A DNA stretch of 64,000 nucleotides from Salinisphaera sp963835375. Its GTDB lineage: Bacteria > Pseudomonadota > Gammaproteobacteria > Nevskiales > Salinisphaeraceae. A program made the translations under genes and the position numbers. The stretch spans positions 248,001-312,000 of the forward strand of contig CAWIGB010000012.1 of NCBI GenBank assembly GCA_963835375.1, written 5' to 3'. The notes beneath the pieces were generated by a model that was not told where the DNA came from, made no database searches, and saw only the letters and a list, made by a program, of their open reading frames with translations. This document shows positions 1-9,030 of this stretch, piece by piece; positions within the stretch are counted from its first letter, which is position 1; every line of letters starts with the position of its first letter.

Positions 1-1683
1 CCGCCCTGCGAGATCAACGGGATCTGCTGCAGATGGGCGAAGCTGGGCGTACGGATACGCGTGCGATAGCTCATCGTGTTCTTGTCGGAAATGGAGTAGT
101 AGCTGTTCAGGCCTTTGGTGGCCTCGATCATGGTGGAGGATTCCATCGCCGGCACCACCGGGCCCCAGCTCACCGTCAGGAAGTGCGCGATGAGCGTCTC
201 GATGTCGTGCATCGTGCGCTCTTTGGTCGGCGGCGTGGTCAGCGGATGGTTCGCCTTGTACGGGCCTTCCGGCATGTTCTTCAGGCACTGCTCGATGATG
301 CGGCAGCTCTGGAACATTTCCTCGATGCGTACGTCCAGCCGGTCCAGGCAGTCGCCGTTGGTGCCGAGCGGCACTTCGAAATCGAAGTTCTCGTAGCCGG
401 AATAGGGGCGGTCGCGACGCAGGTCGAAATCCACGCCGGTGGCGCGCAGGCCGGGGCCGGTGATGCCCCAGTCGATCGCCTCGTCCTGCGAGTAGGCGCC
501 GATGTGCTTGGAACGCTCGACCAGCATGCTGTTGCGGGCCATGGCCTTCTTGTATTCGGTCAGACGCTCCGGGAACCAGTCGAGGAATTCCTTGACCAGA
601 CGATCCCAGCCTTTCGGCAGGTCCATCGCAAGGCCGCCGATACGGAAGAATGCCGGATGCATGCGAAAGCCGGTGATGGCCTCGATCACGTCGTAGGCCT
701 TCTGGCGGTCCGAGAACATCCAGAAGATCGGGCTCATCGCGCCGATGTCCTGGACATAGGTGCCGAAGAACATCAGATGGCTGGTGATGCGGAAGAACTC
801 CGACAGCATCACGCGCACCACCTTCACGCGCTCGGGCACCTCGATGCCCAGCACCTTCTCGATGTTCATCACGTAGGGCAGCTCGTTCATCACGCCGCCC
901 AGATAATCCACCCGGTCCGTATACGGAATATAGGTATGCCAGGACTGGCGCTCGGCCATCTTCTCGGCGCCGCGATGGTGGTAGCCGATATCCGGCACCG
1001 CGCCCACGATCTCTTCGCCGTCGAGCTGCAGCACGATGCGGAACACGCCGTGGACCGAGGGATGGTTCGGGCCCATGTTGAGGAACATGAACTCGTTGTC
1101 CTCGGACTCGCGCTCCATGCCCCAGTCCTCGGGCTTGAACTGCAGCGCGTCTTCCTCGATGTCCTGACGCTTGGGGTCCAGATGCAGGGGCTCGAACTCG
1201 GTGGCGCGCGCTGCGTGATCCTTGCGCAGCGGATGCCCCTTCCAGGTCGGCGGCATGAGGATGCGACGCAGGTTCGGGATGACCATCGAAGGTGATCCCG
1301 AACATGTCCCAGACTTCGCGCTCGTACCAGTTCGCGTTGGGCCAGATACCGGTCGCGCTCGGGGTCGTCAGGTCGGCTTCCGACAGGGCGACCTTGAGCC
1401 GGATCTCGGCGACCGGCGACAAGCTGAGCAGGTGGTAGACCACCGTGAAGTCGGAGCCCGGCTGACCGGGCCGGTTGTGGCGCGCGCGCTCGTCGATCGC
1501 GGTCAGATCGTAGAGCATGCGATAGGCGGGCGCCGAATCCTGGCGCAGATATTTCAGAACTTCCAGCACGCGATCGCGACCGACCCAGAACGTGGGCATG
1601 CCGTCGGCGGTGATCTGAGGGATGAGCGTGTTCTCGCCGAACCGCTCGGTCAGCTGACGCTGAATGTCTACCGTATCAAGCAT
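1..1683 (-). CDS. nuoCD: NADH-quinone oxidoreductase subunit C/D, fused (3'-partial, one frameshift)
   Basis: Peripheral-arm subunit of respiratory complex I; the C and D parts flank the iron-sulfur chain and the quinone pocket. Translation from the ATG at 1683 gives the NuoC part with NANWYEREVWDMFGITFDGH. The D part follows with FMFLNMGPNHPSVHG, GYHHRGAEKM and GFRMHPAFFRIGG. It runs off the window at ...SFAHLQQIPLISQGG, so only the last few dozen residues are missing. There is no stop between the C and D parts. The frame changes near 1283-1287, where an extra C in a CCC run breaks the conserved GHPNLRR junction; one base removed restores a single fused polypeptide as in E. coli. It starts 11 bases after nuoB and belongs to the nuoA-B-CD operon. 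The break is most likely a sequence error. Confidence 0.93.
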   Translation of the reverse strand, partial: MLDTVDIQRQLTERFGENTLIPQITADGMPTFWVGRDRVLEVLKYLRQDSAPAYRMLYDLTAIDERARHNRPGQPGSDFTVVYHLLSLSPVAEIRLKVALSEADLTTPSATGIWPNANWYEREVWDMFGITFDGHPEPASHPHAADLEGASAAQGSRSARHRVRAPASGPQASGHRGRRAAVQARGLGHGARVRGQRVHVPQHGPEPSLGPRRVPHRAAARRRRDRGRGAGYRLPPSRRREDGRAPVLAYLYSVYGPGGLSGRRDERAALRDEHREGAGHRGARAREGGARDAVGVLPHHQPSDVLRHLCPGHRRDEPDLLDVLGPPEGLRRDRGHHRLSHASGILPYRRPCDGPAERLGSSGQGIPRLVPGASDRIQEGHGPQQHAGRAFQAHRRLLAGRGDRLGHHRPRPARHRRGFRPASRPPLFRLRELRFRSAARHQRRLPGPAGRTHRGNVPELPHHRAVPEEHAGRPVQGEPSADHAADQRAHDARHRDAHRALPDGELGPGGAGDGILHHDRGHQRPEQLLLHFRQEHDELSHAYPYAQLRPSAADPVDLAGR

Positions 1684-1694
1684 CCGTTGGGCCC

Positions 1695-2348
1695 TTAGAC
1701 TTCGTCGGGGGTGCGTAGCGTGGTCTCGGTGAGGCGGTCCGCGCGCTTGCTGTCCCGTTGGGAAAGTTTCGGCGCCTTGGTCACGCCCTGCGGGCCGATC
1801 ATCCACGACAGCGGGCGTTTCTCGGCGCTGATCGACTCCTGCAGCAGGAGCAGGCCCTGCAGGAAGGCTTCAGGCCGCGGCGGGCAGCCCGAGACATAGA
1901 CGTCCACCGGAATGAACTTGTCCACGCCCTGGACCACCGAGTAGATGTCGTACATGCCGCCGGAATTGGCGCAGGAACCCATCGAGATGACCCAGCGCGG
2001 TTCCATCATCTGCTCGTACAGACGCTGGATCACCGGCGCCATCTTCAGAAAACAGGTGCCGGCCACGACCATCACATCCGATTGCCGCGGTGTCGCACGG
2101 ATCACTTCGGAGCCGAAACGGGCCATGTCATGCGGGGCGGTCAGTGCCGTGGCCATTTCCACATAGCAACAGGACAGGCCGAAGTTGAAGGGCCAGAGCG
2201 AGTTCTTGCGGCCCCAGGCGATCATGTCGTCGAGCTTGGCCGTGACCACGTTGCGGGCAATCGCGTCCTCGATCGTGCCGCCGTCGTCGCCGGGCGTGCC
2301 GGAGCCGGGAGTCGGGTTGCTGTCAGCGCTGGTGAGAGACCAAGACAT
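1695..2348 (-). CDS. nuoB: NADH-quinone oxidoreductase subunit B
   Basis: Complex I subunit that binds cluster N2, the last iron-sulfur centre before quinone. The 217-residue product carries the four expected ligands: the adjacent pair C60-C61 in LSCCYVEM, C126 in MGSCANSGGMYD and C155 in GCPPRPEAF. The conserved VAGTCFLKMAPV segment is present. The N terminus has a short Gly/Pro/Asp-rich extension of about 25 residues before the core. The gene is intact, lies 44 bases after nuoA and 11 bases before nuoCD, and is clearly cotranscribed with them. Confidence 0.97.
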   Translation of the reverse strand: MSWSLTSADSNPTPGSGTPGDDGGTIEDAIARNVVTAKLDDMIAWGRKNSLWPFNFGLSCCYVEMATALTAPHDMARFGSEVIRATPRQSDVMVVAGTCFLKMAPVIQRLYEQMMEPRWVISMGSCANSGGMYDIYSVVQGVDKFIPVDVYVSGCPPRPEAFLQGLLLLQESISAEKRPLSWMIGPQGVTKAPKLSQRDSKRADRLTETTLRTPDEV

Positions 2349-2392
2349 GGCTCGTTACCGTTTAGTCAAATGGGGCCGGCCGAAACGGCTGC

Positions 2393-2842
2393 CTAGCTTT
2401 GTTCGCTCGGCAGATTTCGGCGTTGATTGCTTTCGATCGCGTGCAGCCGGAACTGGCGCGGCGCTCTGGGCGCCCAGTCGAGCGCGCCGATACGCCATGC
2501 ATAGGCCAGGCCGAGCGCCAGATCGAACAGGAAGCTGATGAACGCTTCGTAGCCGGTCCAGCCGAGCTGGGGCGCGGCAATGGCCCAGGAGAAGATGAAG
2601 ACCACTTCCAGATCGAACAGCACGAAGATGATCGCGACCAAGTAGAATTTGGACGAGAACCGCATCCGGGCGCCGCCGGTGGGCTTGATGCCCGACTCGT
2701 AGGGCTGATTGCCCAAGCGTTCGTTGTGGCGGCCGCCCAGCATGTAGGACATGCCCAGCATCATCCCGATCAGGCCGACAGCGGCGACCGCAAACAGGAT
2801 TAGCGGCCAGATGACGACGACATGTTGCGCTGCAGGGTCCAT
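2393..2842 (-). CDS. nuoA: NADH-quinone oxidoreductase subunit A
   Basis: Small membrane subunit of complex I, 149 residues with three predicted transmembrane helices (about 8-33, 65-88 and 96-118). The family signatures PYESGIKP and FVLFDLEVVF are present. It is the first gene of the operon. An AGGATGG ribosome-binding-like stretch lies upstream of the ATG at 2842. The C-terminal tail after the last helix is longer and more basic than in E. coli. The gene diverges from aconitase across about 315 bases of regulatory DNA. Confidence 0.95.
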   Translation of the reverse strand: MDPAAQHVVVIWPLILFAVAAVGLIGMMLGMSYMLGGRHNERLGNQPYESGIKPTGGARMRFSSKFYLVAIIFVLFDLEVVFIFSWAIAAPQLGWTGYEAFISFLFDLALGLAYAWRIGALDWAPRAPRQFRLHAIESNQRRNLPSEQS

Positions 2843-3039
2843 AAACTCGTGTCCATCCTACGCCGCGGCCGGGCATCGCGATGCGGAACCGGCCAGGCAA
2901 TTCGATGTAGTTTACATGGAGATCGGCCGAGCGGTGTACGGCGTCTGATCCCCGTGCCTCGATTAAGCGAGGGTTAAAATAGACCAAAAGTCACGCCCAT
3001 GGCGAGGCCCGTGGGCGGAAGCCGCATAAAACCGTCGAT

Positions 3040-3058
3040 ATAAATGAGAATCAATATC
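3040..3058. promoter_or_regulatory. Fur-box-like operator
   Basis: The 19-base ATAAATGAGAATCAATATC matches 14 of 19 positions of the consensus GATAATGATAATCATTATC. It sits in the divergent region between nuoA and aconitase, both of which encode iron-sulfur proteins, about 100 bases before the aconitase start. An iron-dependent regulator acting here is an inference. Confidence 0.45.
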
Positions 3059-3157
3059 AAGTGGCGCGAAATCAATGGGTTCGGTCCCAGCAGTGCAGGT
3101 TTGGTGTGCAGCCAGTGGCGGGGCTAGAGTGTGGGCAGTATGTATATGGAGTCCGAC

Positions 3158-5095
3158 ATGGCACAGAACGTCGCCCAGAAACTCATCGCAACGCATCTCG
3201 GCGATGGTGAGATGACCCCGGGCGCGGAGATCGCCCTGACGATCGATCAGACCCTGACGCAGGACGCCACGGGCACGCTGGTCATGCTTGAGCTCGAGGC
3301 TATGGAGCTCGATCGGGTCAAGACGGAGGTGTCGGCTCAGTATGTCGATCACAATCTGATCCAGGAAGACAACAAGAACCCGGACGATCACTTGTTCCTG
3401 CAGTCGGCGTGCGAACGGTTCGGCGTGTATTTCTCGCGCCCGGGCAACGGTATCTCGCATGCCGTGCACATGGAGCGCTTCGGTCGGCCTGGCAGGACGC
3501 TGCTGGGGTCGGACAGCCATACACCAGCGGCCGGCTCGATGGGCATGCTGGCGATCGGCGCGGGCGGCCTGGAAGTCGCCATGGCCATGGCCGGCGAGCC
3601 CTTCTATACCAAGATGCCGAAGGTATTCGGCATTAAGCTGACCGGCAAGCTGCCCGACTGGGTCTCCGCCAAGGACGTGATCCTGGAAATGCTGCGCCGC
3701 CACGGGGTGTCCGGCGGGGTCGGCAAGATCATCGAGTACTACGGTCCGGGGCTGGACAATCTCGAAGCCATGGACCGCCACGTGATCGCCAACATGGGCG
3801 CCGAGCTCGGTGCGACCACGACGGTCTTCCCGGCCGACGACGAGATCAAGCGATTCCTGAAATCGCAAGGATCGCGAGGACGAGTACGAGGAGCTGCTGG
3901 CCGACGAGGGCTGCGAATACGACGAGCACGACGAGATCGATCTGTCGGAACTCGTGCCGCTGATCGCCAAGCCGACGTCGCCCGGCAACGTGGTGCCGGT
4001 CGAGGAGACTGGCTGGCGACGAGCTTTATCAGGCCTATATCGGCTCCTCGGCCAACCCGGGCTATCGCGATTTCGCCATCGCCGCGGAGATGGTGCGCGG
4101 CCGTACGGTATCCAAGGACGTCTCCTTCGATGTGAACCCGTCCTCGCGTGCCATGCTGCAGACGCTGGCCCGCGACGATCGTCTGGGCCAGCTGATCGCC
4201 AGCGGCGCGCGCATCCATCAGGCCGGCTGCAATGGCTGTATCGGCATGGGGCAGGCCCCGGCCTACGGGCCGCAACAGTCTGCGTACAACGCCGCGCAAC
4301 TTCCCGGGCCGATCGGGCACCAAGGAGGACTCGGTGTTCCTGTGCTCGCCGGAAACCGCGGTGGCCAGTGCCCTAATGGGCAAGATCACCGATCCGCGCA
4401 CGCTCGATTTCGAGTACCCGAAGGTGCAGCAATCCGGACGACCCGGTCGTCAACGATCAGATGCTCGAAGAGCCGCTGCCCCTGGAAGAGGCGCGCAAGG
4501 TCGAACTGGTCAAGGGGCCGAACATCAAGTCGCTGCCGGACTTCGACGGCATTCCCGACGAATTCGAGCTGCCGGTCCTGCTCAAGGTCGGCGACGACAT
4601 CTCCACCGACGAGATCATGCGGGCCGGTGCGGAGGTGTTGCCGTTTCGTTCGAATATTCCGGAGATCGCGAATTTCGTCTACGACGTGGTCGACGAGGAA
4701 TACCCCGAGCGGCGCGCGGACGACGGGCGACCACGCCATCATTGGCGGCAAAAACTACGGCCAGGGTAGTTCGCGCGAGCATGCGGCCATCGCGCCGCGC
4801 TATCTCGGTCTGCGCGCGGTGATCGCCAAGGACTATGCGCGCATCCACTGGTCCAATCTGGTCAACTTCGGCGTGCTGCCGCTGACGTTTGCCAACGGCG
4901 ACGATCTGGACAAGCTCGAGCAGGGCTCCAAGCTCAAGATCAGCGGGTTGCATGACGCGCTGGCCTCCGGCGATACGGTGTCGATCGAAACCGAGGACGG
5001 CGGTACCATCGAGTGCAAACACGCGCCTGTCCGAGCGCCAGATCGAGATTCTGCGCGCCGGTGGTCTGATCAACTGGAAGCGCGACCAGGGTTAG
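3158..5095 (+). CDS. Aconitate hydratase (six frameshifts)
   Basis: TCA-cycle enzyme interconverting citrate and isocitrate through a [4Fe-4S] cluster. It matches the roughly 640-residue prokaryotic aconitase subfamily, distinct from long AcnA and from AcnB. Visible signatures are LLGSDSHTPAAGS, HQAGCNGCIGMGQAP (two cluster cysteines), VFLCSPETA (third cysteine) and the swivel-domain GGKNYGQGSSREHAA. The frame shifts near 3869, 4010, 4265, 4430, 4725 and 5030, each by net +1, yet homology resumes immediately each time. This points to inserted bases rather than decay. The start at 3158 is chosen because GGAG lies 6 bases upstream and the family begins M-x-x-NVAQKLI. A good terminator follows. 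If the shifts are real the gene is dead, which is unlikely for a central enzyme. Confidence 0.9.
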
Positions 5096-5142
5096 CCCGG
5101 CAACGGCCGCCTCGCTCGCGCCGCGCCGTCATGGCGCAGCCG

Positions 5143-5171
5143 GGCCCGTCGCGGTGCGGCGGGCCTTTTTT
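5143..5171 (+). terminator. Rho-independent terminator after aconitase
   Basis: A 10-base stem GGCCCGTCGC / GCGGCGGGCC with one G-T pair and a GGT loop is followed by six T. It separates aconitase from the next gene. Confidence 0.85.
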
Positions 5172-5247
5172 GTATCCGGCCGCAGATCGGCGTATTCTCC
5201 ACGCGCTTTCGATCATCCTCGTCAAGCAACTCGAGTCGTACTACGCC

Positions 5248-5856
5248 ATGGATGAACGTTCCGTCGTCACCGCCTATCGTCGTCTGTCCAGCACATACGA
5301 CCGCTTCTTCGGCCCCGTGTTCGAGCAGGGCCGGCAGGTCGCGGTTCACAGGATGGATTGCCGGGCCGGCGATCGCGTACTGGAAGTCGGTGTCGGCACC
5401 GGCCTGTCGCTGGAGCATTACCCGGACGGGGTTGAGGTGGTCGGCATCGATGTCTCTCCCGACATGCTCGAGCATGCCCGGCAGCGCGTGAACGGCAACG
5501 CCGACCGCATCACGCTGGAGGTGATGGACGGCCAGGCGACCGAGTATCCGGACGACAGCTTCGACAAGGTCGTGGCGATGTACGTCGTCTCGGTTGCGCC
5601 CGATCCGAAAAAACTGGTCGAAGAAATGAAGCGGGTCTGCAAGCCGGGCGGCGAGATCTTCATCGTCAATCACTTCAGCCATAAGGGCCCGATGGCCAGG
5701 CTGGAGCGCCTGGCGTCGCCGCTGTCCAAGCTGGTCGGCTTCCGGCCCTCGTTCCCGATCGACGAGTTTCTGGCCATGGCCGGCCTGGACGTGATCGAGT
5801 CGGTGCCGGTCAACGCCTTCGGCTACTGGACCTTCATCCACGCCCGCAATCGTTGA
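5248..5856 (+). CDS. Class I SAM-dependent methyltransferase, PmtA-like
   Basis: A 202-residue Rossmann-fold methyltransferase. Motif I is VLEVGVGTGLSL, followed by VVGIDVSPDMLEHARQR, the post-II segment DDSFDKVVAMYVVSVAPD and the C-terminal FIVNHFSHKG. Length and motifs resemble the Rhodobacter-type phosphatidylethanolamine N-methyltransferases (PmtA), which make phosphatidylcholine; that substrate is an inference. The upstream aconitase frame happens to be open into this gene, but an intervening terminator and the internal ATG after GTACTACGCC indicate a separate start at 5248. Its own terminator follows. Confidence 0.8.
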   Translation: MDERSVVTAYRRLSSTYDRFFGPVFEQGRQVAVHRMDCRAGDRVLEVGVGTGLSLEHYPDGVEVVGIDVSPDMLEHARQRVNGNADRITLEVMDGQATEYPDDSFDKVVAMYVVSVAPDPKKLVEEMKRVCKPGGEIFIVNHFSHKGPMARLERLASPLSKLVGFRPSFPIDEFLAMAGLDVIESVPVNAFGYWTFIHARNR

Positions 5857-5882
5857 AACTGGGATTGCCGACGATGAGCAAG

Positions 5883-5905
5883 AGCCGGCCGCGTGCCGGC
5901 TTTTT
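5883..5905 (+). terminator. Rho-independent terminator after the methyltransferase
   Basis: Perfect stem AGCCGGC / GCCGGCT with a CGCGT loop, followed by a run of T. Confidence 0.8.
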
Positions 5906-5977
5906 CATGTCCGGCACTTATCTTCGAGCCGGCTCGAACCCAGCCCCGATGGGGCGCTGATAACAGAGATTCGACAT

Positions 5978-6391
5978 ATGCGAGCGACACAGCAACAGGT
6001 GACTGATTTCATGGCGGCTGAGTTTCCGCAGAGTCGCTGCGTTGTTGAATCGGTAAGCGATGGACGCGCCACGGTTTCTCGGCAGATTGGTCGCGAGGAT
6101 CTACGCCCGGGCGGCACCATCGCCGGCCCGGTGCTCATGGGGGTGGCTGATATCGCGCTCTATGTCGCGATCCTGGGTGAAATCGGTATCGTGCCGCTGG
6201 CCGTCACGACAAACCTCAACATCAATTTCTTGCGCAAGCCGAAGGCGGCTGCACCGATTCGAGCGTACTGTACGCTCATCAAGTGCGGCCGATCGCTCAT
6301 CGTGGGAGAGGTCTCGTTGTTTTCCGAAGGCGCGACAGAACCTGTGGCGCATGCTGTCGGGACTTATTCGATTCCGCCGGCACGCAGCTGA
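5978..6391 (+). CDS. PaaI-type hotdog-fold thioesterase
   Basis: A 137-residue single hotdog domain. The family core is visible as LRPGGTIAGPVLMGVADIAL, with the helix that carries the catalytic acidic residue (D in GVADIAL), followed by TTNLNINFLRKP and a late strand GEVSLFSEG. Such proteins hydrolyse acyl-CoA thioesters, often phenylacetyl or other aromatic CoAs; the exact substrate cannot be told here. The gene is intact and stands alone, with a terminator upstream and an opposing permease gene downstream. Confidence 0.8.
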   Translation: MRATQQQVTDFMAAEFPQSRCVVESVSDGRATVSRQIGREDLRPGGTIAGPVLMGVADIALYVAILGEIGIVPLAVTTNLNINFLRKPKAAAPIRAYCTLIKCGRSLIVGEVSLFSEGATEPVAHAVGTYSIPPARS

Positions 6392-6528
6392 AAATTCGAA
6401 CAGCGCGCTGGTGGTGAAGGCGAAGGCTGACCGGAGTGGGCGTACGCAAAAAGCCGCGCTTCAAAACCGGCGTCACCGTTTCAACCGGCCCCTCTCTGAG
6501 AGAAGGCGATGGATTGAATGGGCAAGGC

Positions 6529-7399
6529 TCAGAGTACGAAGGCCAGCGTCAGCGGGAGGGCGGCCAGGGCGATCACATGCCCGACCGCCACGATCGCAGC
6601 CACGTGCTGCGGTTCGACGTTGTACATCTCGGCCAGCATATAGTTGAGTACCGCCGGCGGCATCACGCCGAAGATGATGATGAGTGCCGCCAGCTTCTCT
6701 CCCGGCTGGGTGAGCCAGACGAACGGAAGCGCCACGGCCAGCCCAGCGATCGGCGCGGCCAGGCCGCCGGCCAGCCCAGCGGCCCACTGGCCCTGCCTGC
6801 CGCCCGACAGGCGCACGCCGAGGCTGATCAGCATGAGCGGGATCGAGACTTCGCCGAGCATTTTGATTGCCGGCCCGATCATTGCCGGCGCCTGCCAGCC
6901 CATCGCCATGCAGATCAGGCCCGCGGCGGTCGCTACCAGCATGGGGTTGCGCGCCAGCGCCCGGGCGATACACGTTCGCCGAGCAGCCACAGACCGAAGG
7001 TGAACTGCAGCGTGTTCTCTACCACCATGAGTACGACCATCAGCGCGAGGCCGCCGTTGCCAAAAGCCAGATGGGCGACCGGCAGGCCGAGATTGCCGCA
7101 GTTCGGGAACATGATCGGCGGTACGTAGACTGCCGCGCGTCGGCCGCTGATCCAGACCCAGAGCCAGCCCAGCGCGCCGGCCCCGAACACCACGGCGACC
7201 GCCGCCAGTGCGGCCAGGCCCAGGTTCAGATGACGCCCGACTGCTCGGTCAGGGCATAAAAGATCAGCGCCGGCGTGAAGATGGTGATGTTCAGCGCGTT
7301 GGCGTCGCGCACGTTCGGCGCGAATCGGCGACCGTAGACATAGCCGATGTCGATCACGCCGAACACGGGCACGATGATTTCGAGAATGCGTAGAATCAC
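6529..7399 (-). CDS. AEC-family (auxin efflux carrier-like) permease, frameshifted
   Basis: Inner-membrane transporter of the auxin efflux carrier family, about 290 residues with repeated hydrophobic helices. Recognisable parts are VILRILEIIVPVFGVIDIGY at the start, YVPPIMFPNCGNLGLP (the conserved N-x-G-N-x-G-x-P of the family) and ISLGVRLSGG in the second half. The frame breaks near 7240 and 6967. The likely start is the GTG at 7399, but no strong ribosome site decides it. Substrates of bacterial members are usually small carboxylates; none can be assigned here. Confidence 0.75.
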
Positions 7400-7532
7400 G
7401 CGGCGGACGGAAGGGGTGCGACGAAGGTCGTAATTGTACGCGGTCGAACGCGACCCTCCAGCGTGCCCGGTGTCGACGCCGGCGATGGCTGTCTACAATC
7501 GGGCCTCGTTTTCGTTGATCAGCGACCGTCTT

Positions 7533-7835
7533 ATGTTTATTGCCATGAATCGATTCCGGATCAAACCAGGCTGTGAGGAGGAGTTCCTCGAGATCTGGCG
7601 CCAACGGGAAACCCATCTTGATGCGGTGCCCGGTTTTCGTCGTTTCAACCTGCTGCAGGGGCCGAGTACGGACGAGCACACGCTGTTCGCCTCGCATTCG
7701 GAATGGGATTCGCGCGCAGCCTTCGAGGCATGGACGCAAAGCGAAGCGTTTCGCAAGGCACACGAGAACGCCGGCGCGCGGCGCGACATCTATCTCGGCC
7801 CGCCCCAGTTCGAAGGGTTTGATGTAAAACTCTGA
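7533..7835 (+). CDS. Antibiotic biosynthesis monooxygenase (ABM) domain protein
   Basis: A 100-residue dimeric alpha-beta barrel domain with MFIAMNRFRIKPGCEEEFLE, a middle PGFRRFNLLQGP strand and EWDSRAAFEAWTQSEAFRKA. The pattern with W in the last helix and a late HENAG resembles the HmoA/HmoB and IsdG branch, some of which degrade heme; others are quinol monooxygenases. The assignment stops at the domain. The start is the ATG at 7533, giving a compact domain. The gene is convergent with the DNA ligase, only 6 bases from its stop. Confidence 0.78.
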   Translation: MFIAMNRFRIKPGCEEEFLEIWRQRETHLDAVPGFRRFNLLQGPSTDEHTLFASHSEWDSRAAFEAWTQSEAFRKAHENAGARRDIYLGPPQFEGFDVKL

Positions 7836-7841
7836 ACCCGC

Positions 7842-8765
7842 TCACCTGCCGTCGTCGGAGCCGTCGCTACTCTTGTTCGCCGGCGCGGCCACCGTGCCGT
7901 CCGCAGCAATCTCCGGCGGCGGGCCGCCCGGGCGTCGGTGAAGAAAACGGGCGAAGCGGGGCAAGCCGGTGGCGGTCTCGCCCTGATAGCGGAAGGTGAT
8001 CCACGAACCAACCGGTGGCGGGTCGGCGCGTTGGTCATCGGTGAAGCCCGTGCCGATCGCGAAGCGGCGACCGTCGGCCATACGGACTTCGAGCGAGCCC
8101 ATCATGCCCTTCAGGCGGCCATGGCCGGGGTGGATGTCGATGACGCGCGCCTCGGCGTCCCGATAAGGCTTCACCTTGAGCAGGCCGGCGTGCCGCCCAG
8201 GCGTATAGTCGCGGCTGCCTCGGTGCAGGACCAGCCCTTCACCGCCCCTGGCGAGGACTTTTGCAAGAGCCGCGTGCAGCGCCTTGTCGTCGGCCACGTG
8301 AAACTGATGGATCGCGACCACCCACGGATCGTCGATATGATCGACCGTATCGCGAATCGCCGGCACTCGCGCATCGAAATCGTCGTGGCGGCCGGGCAGG
8401 TCGAATACTCGATAACTGATGTCGTGCCAGCCGGGATCTTGCGGGTCGGCTGTTCTTGTCAGCGTCGAGGCCCTGGAGAACTGGCCGTAGCCGGCCCATA
8501 GCTCGCCGTCCATGGGCGTACTCGGGAAATCCGCAGTAAACCAGGTCGGAAGGTGGACCACCGAGCCGCCCCGGGTGCGCATCTCGTGGCCGTCCCAGTA
8601 TCCGCGCACGCCATCATATTTTTCGGAGGCCCAGTATGCCGACAGATCCACTTGGCCGTGGTATACGTCGACCAGCTCGACCGGCGGCGGTTGCCCCGCC
8701 CGGGCTGCCCCGGTACCGCATACGATGACGAGCAGCGCCCAGGCTGCTGCGATGATTTCGTTCAT
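7842..8765 (-). CDS. Exported ATP-dependent DNA ligase
   Basis: A 307-residue minimal ATP-dependent DNA ligase with an N-terminal signal peptide (hydrophobic residues 4-20, likely cleavage after A23 in GAARAG). The nucleotidyl-lysine motif is EKYDGVRG with K49; motif III is MDGELWAG, motif IV EGLVLHRG and motif V LLKVKPY. A C-terminal OB fold follows, with GHGRLKGMMGSLEV. The start is fixed by GGGGGA a few bases before the ATG at 8765. Such periplasmic-leader ligases are known from Haemophilus and Neisseria and have been linked to handling incoming DNA; that role is an inference. No competence gene lies next to it. Confidence 0.88.
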   Translation of the reverse strand: MNEIIAAAWALLVIVCGTGAARAGQPPPVELVDVYHGQVDLSAYWASEKYDGVRGYWDGHEMRTRGGSVVHLPTWFTADFPSTPMDGELWAGYGQFSRASTLTRTADPQDPGWHDISYRVFDLPGRHDDFDARVPAIRDTVDHIDDPWVVAIHQFHVADDKALHAALAKVLARGGEGLVLHRGSRDYTPGRHAGLLKVKPYRDAEARVIDIHPGHGRLKGMMGSLEVRMADGRRFAIGTGFTDDQRADPPPVGSWITFRYQGETATGLPRFARFLHRRPGGPPPEIAADGTVAAPANKSSDGSDDGR

Positions 8766-9030
8766 GCTGATCCCCCGTGCATGGACTCTAGCGGTTTTGT
8801 GCTTTTCATGCACGAAACGGGCGCCATGACGCCAGCAGTCATGAGTCAACGACTGCCTAATGTCGCGCTGAATAGTCGCTGGTATGAATAATTACCATTC
8901 TGATGCGGATGATGCGTCGCGAAGACAGTCTGTATCCGTTCTCACGCGGCGCTTGCGCGATCTGGATTGCCGCCGGTTTTTAGTGCAGACTACAGCATCC
9001 TGCCGGGTGGCTATCTCTCAAGGTGAATTG

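Noticed and set aside
33..1295. A 420-residue plus-strand protein
   Set aside because: It is the antisense of nuoCD, whose minus-strand motifs are unmistakable; the His/Ala/Asp-rich composition is typical of GC-rich antisense frames.
4090..5856. A single 588-codon frame joining aconitase to a methyltransferase
   Set aside because: It covers only part of aconitase, is continuous by virtue of frame breaks, and a terminator plus a proper internal start separate the two genes.
8880..8925. A second Fur-like site upstream of the histidine kinase
   Set aside because: AATAATTACCATTCTGAT matches the consensus too poorly.
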